A DNA stretch of 64,000 nt from Paenibacillaceae bacterium (GTDB lineage Bacteria; Bacillota; Bacilli; Paenibacillales; NBRC-103111): positions 1 to 64,000 of the forward strand of contig JAQSYI010000040.1 in NCBI GenBank assembly GCA_029256185.1. The letters are read 5' to 3'. A program made the translations under genes and the position numbers. Shown one piece after another: positions 26,401 to 33,041 of the stretch. The notes under the pieces are model-generated. The model saw only the letters and a program-made list of their open reading frames with translations. It was not told the origin of the DNA and made no database searches. Within the stretch, counting starts at the first letter, position 1. Every line of letters starts with the position of its first letter.

Positions 26401-28043
26401 AGCACAATGGACGCCAAGCCGTCTGCCTTCTGTTCACGGATGAATGAGGTCACATCCCATTCGTACCAACCGGCGGCCCCGCCCACCATCGTGGAAGCAA
26501 TGGCTGATGGACTATAGGGCGGCTGATTGCTATAAGTCAGGCCATGTTCCGTCCAACTGTCATCCGCTACCGGATACAGGGGCAGGCTTTCGGCCACTGT
26601 CGCCGCATCAGAGAAGTAAATCCGCAGCTTGGCGGAGTTGAACACTCCTGCTGCCGCCATATCGAACTTCAGGAAGATGCGGCGGTTATAGACACCGGTT
26701 CCCTCCTTGAGAATCATATTGCTTTCGCTGCCGTAATTCGTGTTCAAGCTGCTGACGGCGCTGTCTACCCGGGCGTCTGCGGAAACGGTAACCGTCCGCA
26801 GCTGCTCCTTGCCCCACAGCGGAGCCGTCGTAACAGCCGCGCCAAGAATCCCGCCCGAATCGGCAGACTGGAGCAGCCCTGCCGCAACTCGAATCAGCTG
26901 GGGGCCATATGGAAGGGTCTCATGGAACAGGATGGTCAAATGCTCTCCCGACACAGCAACCTGATCCCCTGCTGCCAGAGAAACATAGCTTGCTCCACCG
27001 TCGGCAGAAATCTGCATGCCTGACTTCAACTCCTCCAAACCCCCGGCAGCTTCGATAAGCCGGTCGAACAGAAGGCTGACGCTGCGGCCATCCTCGCCAA
27101 CGGAAGCGCTCACATAAACCGGCGCTCCCGCTGCCTGGACGCCACGCAGTTGCTCAGTAGTCACATCAGCCGACAGTAAATTTCCAGCCCAATCGGAAAC
27201 TCCCCCGGCAATTACCCGGATTTGGTTTATGGCTCCTTGCAGAGGCTCCTGCAGCTGAACGACAACCTTGCTGCCGTCAATGACAGCCGTTCCTCTAGTA
27301 CCCAAAGGCGAGAACGCTCCTCCCCCCAAGGATAGCTGTACGGCATCCGCCAATGCAGTCTGAGGGTTCTGCATAAGCGGCTTACTGAATTGCAGGCTCA
27401 CAGTGGTATATGTGGCATCCACCACCGAAGATTGGTAAACAGGCGCTGTGGGGTCTGTAACAACCACCAGCGAAGGGCGATGCGCAGCTACGGAATATTC
27501 CCGGGTCCGCAGATCTACTCCTACGCCCCCTTTTTCCTGCAGCATAATGGAAGCTTTGCCGTCGGCTTGCTGCAGTTTAACGTAAGCCGTCAGGTCAATC
27601 TCGTAAGTGCCCGGAGCGGCACCAATCTGCATCTCGCCGAGCAAGCTGCCGGCAGCAGGCTTATTCGACCAATTGATCGTGCTTTCATCCCAAGCGTCAT
27701 CGTTTACCGAATAAACCTGCAGAGTTACTGCCCTGTTGCTGGAAGAGGTCAGCCTTAGCTTCACTTGCTCCACTGCAGCGCCGTCCGGCATACTTGCCAG
27801 ATCAAACCGCACATAGGCTCTTCGCGTATAATTGGGACTAACATCCTCCTTGACCAGAAGAATGGGTTGGTTGTTATAGTTCGTGCTGCTGCTGCCGCCG
27901 AAGACATATGAATCCGCTTCCGCCTGGATCAAGGCTTCACCCGCCTGAGCCTGATCAAGAAACCAGATTCCCTGAAAACCGGATACCAAAAGGCTGATCA
28001 GCAATGTCCAAACGATTGTTTTTTTCGCCTGATGGGACATCAT
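20403..28043 (-). CDS. Giant multidomain S-layer-anchored exoprotein, probably glycan-processing
   Basis: This 2546-residue protein has a signal peptide (cut near QAQAG, about residue 34). After it come a DNRLRE-type domain (about 35-200), two adhesin-like 'cadherin/SwmB' repeats (about 200-415), a second DNRLRE domain (about 415-585) and three more such repeats (about 585-890). An alpha-helical domain of about 450 residues (about 895-1345) follows; I cannot assign it, but it resembles the helical toroid of polysaccharide lyases. The rest consists of two lectin-like laminin-G-type domains alternating with fibronectin III domains (about 1355-1955), an InlB-type repeat (about 1960-2035), a linker, and three SLH domains (about 2360-2546) that bind pyruvylated cell-wall polymer. 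The RBS AAAGGAGTTGTA precedes the ATG. It follows an ABC transporter operon on the same strand after a terminator, so joint use of a glycan is likely. Confidence 0.85.
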   Translation of the reverse strand: MMSHQAKKTIVWTLLISLLVSGFQGIWFLDQAQAGEALIQAEADSYVFGGSSSTNYNNQPILLVKEDVSPNYTRRAYVRFDLASMPDGAAVEQVKLRLTSSSNRAVTLQVYSVNDDAWDESTINWSNKPAAGSLLGEMQIGAAPGTYEIDLTAYVKLQQADGKASIMLQEKGGVGVDLRTREYSVAAHRPSLVVVTDPTAPVYQSSVVDATYTTVSLQFSKPLMQNPQTALADAVQLSLGGGAFSPLGTRGTAVIDGSKVVVQLQEPLQGAINQIRVIAGGVSDWAGNLLSADVTTEQLRGVQAAGAPVYVSASVGEDGRSVSLLFDRLIEAAGGLEELKSGMQISADGGASYVSLAAGDQVAVSGEHLTILFHETLPYGPQLIRVAAGLLQSADSGGILGAAVTTAPLWGKEQLRTVTVSADARVDSAVSSLNTNYGSESNMILKEGTGVYNRRIFLKFDMAAAGVFNSAKLRIYFSDAATVAESLPLYPVADDSWTEHGLTYSNQPPYSPSAIASTMVGGAAGWYEWDVTSFIREQKADGLASIVLLGTRDHNRFVYSRENSAYAPRLILNYDETPPVFQSAQVSNENTSVTLTFDEPIISNAVDGEALRAGIQLTSTGGVLTALSPQDTVTVSGSQLKLQLANRLTVPDLSVSVAGSLLKDSFGNVVQHAIDTGELVYDVTAPVLNEAVELDAANRILTLMADEPLLSHAASQEALKSAVQLAVDGVSFNALSEGDTVSLTGGALVVSLQQPLAGGLNKLRIAGSTLKDQSGNVIDAAYTSREIAADESAPQLQSYYIVNFNKKVVLVFDEVIFSQLAGEDSLKSVLERSTDGGATYQPLTGGDTAGVSGHNVVITLADSLTGTANRFRLAAEAIGDLIGNRNSGPIESGDIAQAETAYPYAPPGEDYLESAMVDSRNITFANALAAQGSTAEGTASGALAILTMTIASGDRNPDYIDRYVEAVRKMLTVEANMPNLMGGLDSRQQSQMVYAVAMLWNDAEVMSRFTVEEKSKLETFMKAALISTAYILNDYTGSGTARASQRVAVNGDTNVWILPGTNFSEPNMTIFLAASFALGLENVKGILRSYDFEDFNTELQQQGLTAIYKSFVSTLTYGTLAAKAQIMEDFVRTDKWSFAGVGLDDYLSNPMKLWLECQRSMWRHIAEDGDYIGQPGMGQEFIWSDAAGSRQSSSYVVLGIDPSLLNRVLVAYYGYWSAPGNEAMKAEIESLQKAGVSDYYAKVVNGYYAQSWMGTHMEYLTPLRYFVDSMISLGLLNPAAFNDTFNYDAGALTAPKWEQAGGSWSVVKDSIIPYNTKVPLTTAAGATPVDPEEKVLRQTDAASGISLLLSAESFEDVQHLVWTTLPQSGEVGLAGRAQDASHYYLLAYDGANAVISKQNGAARTVLASTPLTLDKSKAHRLRGVFKGERIELYIDGQKAAEAVDSANPFLSGRVGLYTGGAAASFDGVLVQYATPRSPEIVSAVKGDGQAELSFTKIEEAMMYTIHYGVEPGVYTHAVNTAHSTQVITGLDNDIAYYFTVTTVSASGESVYSNEVSVTPRMPNAVVPELQQLITDGNKVTVHFTTDPVNTAYVLRIGEAPGRYKTVIRGISGPGYVAELPQSQQAYYMAVSGENEFGESAFSNELSVMGNGTLLFSDSFESGQVGTEWFKSLGNFRVVEDGSRKRIMADGNDPDRMWIVGGDNRKNYRVSVKLELPLNAHLPVNEAYIMGRTLDAGNYYILGLKKDWATGREMAVIRKKTGGTFKTAWDKIVDYPIGSGEHLLQAEFSGQQIRLFVDGALVLEAEDADLATGSAGLLSGRANAYFDDFKVELLDGLAAPVISSVEEQAFGAGQPRKAKVTFSQVPGAEGYRIKSANEAGQYLDERVVQDPQAVEATIAGLAAGTTYKVAVSAYGSELEGPNSEAVQVKTAVEPGSPVPTYTVMFDSAGGSAVASATQVSAGTTIHAPDAPVLSGYTFTGWYTDTAYTDAWDFNADTITSDTTLYAKWTKNESAPVASSVRFTGTAQVGQTLQGSYVYEDEDRDQEGASLLQWYRSDDAAGTNQTAIAGATSLAYLLSAADTGKYISFAVTPVALTGTTTGSTVESSRSGAVAAASSHPVYVSPPGNPGVGEEAEVFVNGKTEQVGSTTSGSRNGQTVITLILDRQKMANMLDAEGNHAVVTIPFTEAANILVSELNGQLIKDMEDRQATLVIRTDKATYTLPAAQINISAVSAQLGSSVPLQDIRIRIEIAEPTADNIKKAEAAAAQGAFTLLGMPLEFKVTGTSGGETVDITSFNAYVERSIVLEEGVDPAQISTAVIIEPDGTARHVPTKAALVNGRYYAVINSLTNSMYAVVWNPREFADAANHWAKASIHNMGARMVIDGTGKDTFSPDRDITRAEFAAMIVRGLGLKPEAGKAAFADVSAEDWYSGAIYTAYAHDLIDGFADGTFRPNEQITREQAMVVIAKAIALTPLKDKPAVQEAAAIPGAYKDFAEVSAWAQSNIVKVVQSGIVTGRSGSMLAPHERITRAEVAAIIERLLLKAGLI

Positions 28044-28067
28044 TACAACTCCTTTTACGTTAAATTA

Positions 28068-28118
28068 CCCCACAAAGTGGAGCATGCCTTCGATGCCTAT
28101 TCCAGGTACTTTGCGGGG
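28068..28118 (+). repeat. Hairpin repeat family H, copy 2
   Basis: CCCCACAAAGT (28068-28078) pairs with ACTTTGCGGGG (28108-28118) except for one central position, enclosing a 29-base loop that contains a minor GCAT/ATGC stem. The flank GGGCCCAAAAAAACTTA matches that of copy 3 closely. It lies just upstream of the giant gene. Confidence 0.7.
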
Positions 28119-28133
28119 GCCCAAAAAAACTTA

Positions 28134-28178
28134 AAAAGCTGGCGGAGCAGTGTTCCGCCACATACCGCGCCAGCTTTT
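28134..28178 (-). terminator. Terminator after the first solute-binding protein gene
   Basis: AAAAGCTGGCG (28134-28144) pairs with CGCCAGCTTTT (28168-28178), with an inner GGCGGA/TCCGCC stem. On the minus strand it ends in UUUU and lies 7 bp after the stop codon, separating the ABC operon from the giant gene. Confidence 0.8.
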
Positions 28179-28184
28179 GCATGC

Positions 28185-29744
28185 CTACTTCTTGTTCTTG
28201 TTATACCATTCCGTAGCTTGACGAATCACATCATCTCCGCCCAGCGACCTGTAATTCGTCACAAATTCATCGAAATAATCCAACGGTTTCTCGCCGAATA
28301 TAATCTTCGCTGCCGCCTCCTGGAAGATGGGGACGTTGAAAAAGTCCGGCACATCGGGTTGATTGGATTTGATGGTAGGCATACCCACCGTAATATCCGG
28401 AATGGATTCACTGCTGGCTACTTGGAAGGCGGCCTTTTGCTTGGCAAAGGCTTCTTCACTATTCAGCTTCGCCTTTAAGATCTCCTCGTTGTAGCCTACC
28501 AGATTCAATACCAGGGACCGCCAGGCTGCGGTTTTCGCATCGCTGTCCTTCTGCTTGTCGTAGTTGATTTGAGTGCCGTTCTTCGTGAAGGTATCTCCCG
28601 GAACGCCGAAGTTGACGAATTCCTGGCCTTCTTGTGTCACCAGCCAATCAAAGAATTTCACTACAGCCCCAGGATCCTTGGCTTTCTTGGTAACCTGATA
28701 CACCTTGTTGATCGCTCCGTGCTTATGACCGGCATCCGTAACTCCCGGCGCTTTGGGAGTGGGAATGACAATGACATTAGGCTTTTCATTAGGCAACGAT
28801 TTATTCAACCGGTCCTGCCAATCCCAAGCCAATGCAGGGTCATGGTTCCACATGCCGACAACACCCTGCTGAATCTTTTGCTCCCAAATATTACGCTTGT
28901 TGGTCATAAACTCGCTGTCCATCAGCTTCTCTTCCATCATCGTGCGCAGGAAGCCAAGGCCCTGCTTCATATTGGTGGAGATGAAGCCGGGAATCATCTG
29001 ATTGTTTTCTATTTTTGCGGTATATTGATTTTGACCATACATCCCCAACAGGTTTTCCACCCAGGACAGATTCTCCCGCCCGGAGAAGGCAATTTCATCC
29101 TTTTTGCCGTTCTTGTTGGGGTCCTTGTCCCGGAAAGCCCGGAGCAGCGTGAGCAGCTCATCCGGGGTCTTCGGAACCTCGGTAATGCCCACATTGTCCA
29201 TCCAGTCCTTGCGGACGAACAATACCCGGTTTTCTGTAACATTACCTGCAGCCGCCTCGGGAATCGCCATGATTTTTCCGTTCACCGTAACAGCGTCCCA
29301 AGCCGCTTGGGGTATGGCTTTCTTCAGATTTTGACCGTATTTGTCAATATACTCATTCAGCTCCACCAATTGATTGTTATCAACCAGGTCTCCGAAGGGG
29401 CCCCAGTGCATCACAACATCGGGAATATCACCGGATGCATATTTGTTCTTCAACTGCTGATCATATTGCTGGTGGGGAAGGAATACCACGTCAAGCTCAG
29501 TGTCGGTCTGTTGGGCCAGGTACTTAAATGTGGGATTGTCCATGGCGCTGCCTCCGGGAACCGGTTGGGCGAAGTCGCTGATAAAAAAGCGGATCTTGGC
29601 CGGAGGCGAGACAGTTGCCGATGCCTCCGGCGCTTTCGTAGCACTGCTTTCCTCTTCCTTCGGTGAACACGCGCTTAACGGGGCCATGGCGGCAAGCGCA
29701 ACGGCCATCGCCGCTAATGATGCCTGTTTTTTTGTAATACCCAC
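28185..29744 (-). CDS. Sugar ABC transporter solute-binding lipoprotein (LplA-like)
   Basis: About 519 residues with a lipoprotein signal (lipobox LSAC, Cys about residue 26), a low-complexity linker and a family-1 extracellular solute-binding fold. Motifs include DIPDVVMHWGPFG and a calcium-type loop DKDPNKNGKKDE. It captures an oligosaccharide for the two permeases encoded upstream. No ATPase is encoded here, so a shared MsmX-type ATPase is assumed. I start at GTG 29744, since GGGAGG is 9 bases upstream; the ATG at 29753 directly abuts that RBS. Confidence 0.9.
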   Translation of the reverse strand: MGITKKQASLAAMAVALAAMAPLSACSPKEEESSATKAPEASATVSPPAKIRFFISDFAQPVPGGSAMDNPTFKYLAQQTDTELDVVFLPHQQYDQQLKNKYASGDIPDVVMHWGPFGDLVDNNQLVELNEYIDKYGQNLKKAIPQAAWDAVTVNGKIMAIPEAAAGNVTENRVLFVRKDWMDNVGITEVPKTPDELLTLLRAFRDKDPNKNGKKDEIAFSGRENLSWVENLLGMYGQNQYTAKIENNQMIPGFISTNMKQGLGFLRTMMEEKLMDSEFMTNKRNIWEQKIQQGVVGMWNHDPALAWDWQDRLNKSLPNEKPNVIVIPTPKAPGVTDAGHKHGAINKVYQVTKKAKDPGAVVKFFDWLVTQEGQEFVNFGVPGDTFTKNGTQINYDKQKDSDAKTAAWRSLVLNLVGYNEEILKAKLNSEEAFAKQKAAFQVASSESIPDITVGMPTIKSNQPDVPDFFNVPIFQEAAAKIIFGEKPLDYFDEFVTNYRSLGGDDVIRQATEWYNKNKK

Positions 29745-29826
29745 TTGATTCATCCTCCCTTTTTATCTCGTAAGAATAGTTTTACTTCTATATGAAGACA
29801 ATGTGTCTCACACATATTATGAAGTC

Positions 29827-30708
29827 TTATTCCTTAACCGAGCCCAGTGTAGCCCCCTTGATGAAATAACCCTGCAAGAACGGATACAGCACAACGATCG
29901 GAACGGTAGCCAGCACGATAGTGGCCATTTCAATAGCGGCGGGCACCAGATTCATTCCGGCCTCGGAGCTGGCGGCAGCGGCAATATCACTGCTGTTGCC
30001 CATAGCGACCAGATTGTACAAATACATCTGGAGCGTCTGCATGCTGCGGTCATTGATATAAAGCAGCGGTCCCATGTATGCATTCCAATGACCAACCGCA
30101 TAGAACAGGAGCAGCGTCACCATAATGGGCTTGGATAACGGAACGGCAATCTGCCAAACCGTCCGAAATTCGCCCATGCCGTCCACTTTGGCGGCGTCGA
30201 ACAGATCCTCCGGGATGGACCGGAAAAAGGTCAGACACAGGATCATGTTAAAAGCGGAGACAGCTCCGGGAAACACCAGGGCCCAGAAGGAATTAATCAA
30301 ACCCAGGGATTTCACAACCAGATAAACCGGAATCATCGGCGCTTGGAAAATCATCGTAAACACGATGAAAAGCATCAGCACCTTGCGTCCCCGCAGCCCC
30401 CTCTTGGATAAAGGGTAGGCCCCCAGCACAGTAAGGAACATATTGACGGCTGTACCGATTACCACTACCCACACCGTCATCCAGGCTGCATTCCAGAAGG
30501 CGGGGGTCTGCGTAACCATCTCGAAATTCCCTAAGTTTGGCTCTACAGGCCAGAAAGAAACGCGGTTATGAATAATCGCCTGGGTGGAGCTGAAGGCGCC
30601 TGCAACTACGTGAAGCACAGGCGATAGAGTCAGAATGCTGATTACGATTAGCACGAAATAGTTGGCATAATCGAATATTCGCTCTCCCGGAGATGATCGT
30701 ATAGGCAT
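29827..30708 (-). CDS. Carbohydrate ABC transporter permease (LplC/YtcP-like)
   Basis: This 293-residue protein has six transmembrane helices and the permease EAA-type loop (DAAKVDGMGEFRTVWQIAVPLSKP) that contacts the ATPase. The C-terminus FLQGYFIKGATLGSVKE is typical of the LplC group. The RBS AGGAGG is the end of a repeat-bearing leader shared with the VOC gene at 55359. It is the second permease gene of the operon, 134 bp after the first. Confidence 0.93.
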   Translation of the reverse strand: MPIRSSPGERIFDYANYFVLIVISILTLSPVLHVVAGAFSSTQAIIHNRVSFWPVEPNLGNFEMVTQTPAFWNAAWMTVWVVVIGTAVNMFLTVLGAYPLSKRGLRGRKVLMLFIVFTMIFQAPMIPVYLVVKSLGLINSFWALVFPGAVSAFNMILCLTFFRSIPEDLFDAAKVDGMGEFRTVWQIAVPLSKPIMVTLLLFYAVGHWNAYMGPLLYINDRSMQTLQMYLYNLVAMGNSSDIAAAASSEAGMNLVPAAIEMATIVLATVPIVVLYPFLQGYFIKGATLGSVKE

Positions 30709-30720
30709 GGGAGTCCCTCC

Positions 30721-30842
30721 TAAAAGTTTTTGAGTTCGTCAACCAAGCGAAGCGGTTGCCACGAAAAAACTCGCTTCGGAAGCATCTGCTTGGTTTTTGC
30801 GCCAGCAAAAACTGGCTTCGGAAGCATACGCTTCGTTTTTGC
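30721..30842 (-). repeat. Leader hairpin element L, permease copy (two units)
   Basis: The element fills the gap between two permease genes. Read on the minus strand, the proximal unit has the same parts as the 68-bp units at 55079: CTTCCGAAG, GAGTTTTTTCG, a CAACC/GGTTG hairpin with loop gcttcgctt, then GAACTCAAAAACTTTTAGGAGG split into the RBS. The distal unit is shortened and can form a perfect GTTTTTGC-TGGC-GCAAAAAC hairpin. Confidence 0.75.
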
Positions 30843-31817
30843 TTAATATAAGCCTTCGCCGGTCAGTTTATTGGAGAGACGGTTGGCGCTGACCAGCAGC
30901 ACGAAGCCAATGATCGACTTGAACAGACCGATAGCGGTTGTGATACTGAACTGCCCGCTTAAGATGCCTGTTCGGAAGGAATACGTATCCAGCACCTCGC
31001 CTACCTGAAAAGTGAGCGGATTCAAAAACACATATATTTGTTCGAAGCCTACATCCAGCACATTGCCCACCTTCAGCAGCAGCAGAATCACAATAGAGGG
31101 AAGCATGCCCGGCAAGGTGACATGAACCAGCTGATTCCAGCGGTTGGCGCCATCAATTTTGGCTGCTTCATACAAAGACGGAGAGATTCCGGTGAGGGCC
31201 GCCAAGAAAATAATCGTGCTCCAGCCCATTTCCTTCCACACGCCTGCCCCTACCACTACAATGCGAAACCAAGAGGTAGACTGCAAAAAATTTATCGGCT
31301 CCCAACCCAGCTGCTGGAGCAGATTATTGACCAATCCGGTCTGCACCGAGAGCATGGTGTACGCCAGACCGAATACCAGGGCCCAGGAAAGAAAGTGGGG
31401 AAGGTATACCAAGGTTTGTACGGTTCTCTTGAACGCCGTCAGCCGAACCTCATTCAGAAGCAGGGCAAGAATGATCGGCGCAGGGAAGGCAAAGATAATC
31501 TGATAGAAGGAGATGATCAGGGTATTGCCAAAGATTCTTAAAAAGCTCGGTTGTTCAAACAAAATTCGGAACCACTTGAAGCCTACCCATGGACTGTTCC
31601 AAAACCCCTCAAAGATGTTGTAATCCTTAAAGGCGATAACGCTTCCAAGCAATGGAACATATTTGAAGACAATAAAATACAAAACCACCGGGGCCAGCAT
31701 GACATATAGGGGCCAATTCTTGATTAAAAACTTCCAAAAGGACTCTTTGGGACTGGCTTGAGCCTTCTGCAGCTTGGCTGCTGCGGAAGCTTTCTGCTGT
31801 ACTGCAGCTTGGTTCAT
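30843..31817 (-). CDS. Carbohydrate ABC transporter permease (LplB-like)
   Basis: The 324-residue protein has a basic, alanine-rich cytoplasmic N-terminus, six transmembrane helices and the permease loop (YEAAKIDGANRWNQLVHVTLPGM). The segment VPLLGSVIAFKDYNIFEGF between helices 1 and 2 is typical of LplB-type permeases. It pairs with the following permease in the membrane. The RBS GAGGAG lies 9 bases before the ATG. It is the first gene of the transport operon, 135 bp downstream of the response regulator gene. Confidence 0.93.
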   Translation of the reverse strand: MNQAAVQQKASAAAKLQKAQASPKESFWKFLIKNWPLYVMLAPVVLYFIVFKYVPLLGSVIAFKDYNIFEGFWNSPWVGFKWFRILFEQPSFLRIFGNTLIISFYQIIFAFPAPIILALLLNEVRLTAFKRTVQTLVYLPHFLSWALVFGLAYTMLSVQTGLVNNLLQQLGWEPINFLQSTSWFRIVVVGAGVWKEMGWSTIIFLAALTGISPSLYEAAKIDGANRWNQLVHVTLPGMLPSIVILLLLKVGNVLDVGFEQIYVFLNPLTFQVGEVLDTYSFRTGILSGQFSITTAIGLFKSIIGFVLLVSANRLSNKLTGEGLY

Positions 31818-31952
31818 CCTCTCTCACTCCTCGCTTGTGTCAACCTCTCTATATGAATTATTATAGGTTAACGCTGTCGAGGGGGGTAGATGTGGATCTT
31901 TCGATTTACGTTGTTATATTTGGAGCAGACCGGGGAACAAGCCAACTATCTC

Positions 31953-33041
31953 CTATGACTTCATCCGCTTTTTGTAATCCAGAGGGCTCATGCCGTAGTA
32001 CTTCTTGAATATCTGGGAAAAATAAGGAACATCCTCATAGCCCACCTGGCCGGCAACCTCATATACTTTGTCCGATGTTTCCAGAAGCAGACTGCGTGCC
32101 TTACGCATACGCTCGCCCATGATGTAATTCCAGACGGTGGCGCCGGTTTCTTGCTTGAATAAGGTGCACATATAACTCTTATTCATCTCCACCACTTCAG
32201 AAAGCTCCTGCAGATTAATATCTTCTGCAAAATGCAGGGCAATATATTCTTTGATCATTTCAATTTTTTTAATGGTTTGCTGGTCCCGTACTCCACGCAT
32301 GGCTGTGATCAGCCGATAGGCTCCCTCCTCCAGCCTGCGCACAGCGCATAAGCGAAAGTAGCTGCGGATGGAAGGAACGTCTAATTCCTTGCCCCCTAAC
32401 CCCAGGTCTTTCCCTTCATCCAGCTCCAGATGAATTTTATCCGCCAGAAGCTCCTCAATCAGCGTTTGCAGCCAAGCATTGGATAAGGCGTTCAACAAAT
32501 AATAGCGGTTATCCACCCAGGATTCCAGCAGCTCCAGCGTCTCCACGATCAAGAGCGGAAGTGTCTCCGTATGAAGGGTGCGAATATGCTCCAGCCACCG
32601 CTCTAACCATATCCGGTGATGGGGCAGCTTGCGCAGCAGCATGGCAGCGGCATCCCGGCTCCGCTCCTGGTTAATGTGGTTCATCGCTCTCTCCATGGAA
32701 GACGAGAGCAGCGCCGGGTTCACAGGCTTCAGAATGTAATCCAGCGCCTTCAATTGAATGCTCTGTTTGGCATATTCAAAATCGTCGTAGCTGGACACAA
32801 CCATACACACCATCCAAGGATACCGGGTGCTAATTTGCTCAATCAAAGCCAGTCCATCCATCACCGGCATGCGGATATCCGTCACGCACAGGTCCACATA
32901 ATGGGTTTCCAGCCATTCCAGCGCTTTCTGACCATTGGCCGCCGTTCCCGACACCACGATCATTTCGTTAATCTCATCGATAGTCTGAGTCAAGCTCTCA
33001 CGGATTATCGGCGCATCATCCACCAGAAGCACACGGATCAT
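31953..33041 (-). CDS. YesN-like response regulator with AraC-type DNA-binding domain
   Basis: In these 362 residues the receiver domain (about 1-120) has acidic residues in LLVDDAPIIRES, the phosphoacceptor Asp in LCVTDIRMPVMDG (about residue 55) and the conserved Lys in YILKPVNP. The middle region is helical and unassigned. The C-terminal AraC domain (about 260-360) carries two helix-turn-helix motifs (INLQELSEVVEMNKSYM; VYEVAGQVGYEDVPYFSQIF). The start overlaps the kinase stop (ATGA). It likely activates the adjacent transport operon and perhaps the giant exoprotein gene. Confidence 0.93.
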   Translation of the reverse strand: MIRVLLVDDAPIIRESLTQTIDEINEMIVVSGTAANGQKALEWLETHYVDLCVTDIRMPVMDGLALIEQISTRYPWMVCMVVSSYDDFEYAKQSIQLKALDYILKPVNPALLSSSMERAMNHINQERSRDAAAMLLRKLPHHRIWLERWLEHIRTLHTETLPLLIVETLELLESWVDNRYYLLNALSNAWLQTLIEELLADKIHLELDEGKDLGLGGKELDVPSIRSYFRLCAVRRLEEGAYRLITAMRGVRDQQTIKKIEMIKEYIALHFAEDINLQELSEVVEMNKSYMCTLFKQETGATVWNYIMGERMRKARSLLLETSDKVYEVAGQVGYEDVPYFSQIFKKYYGMSPLDYKKRMKS

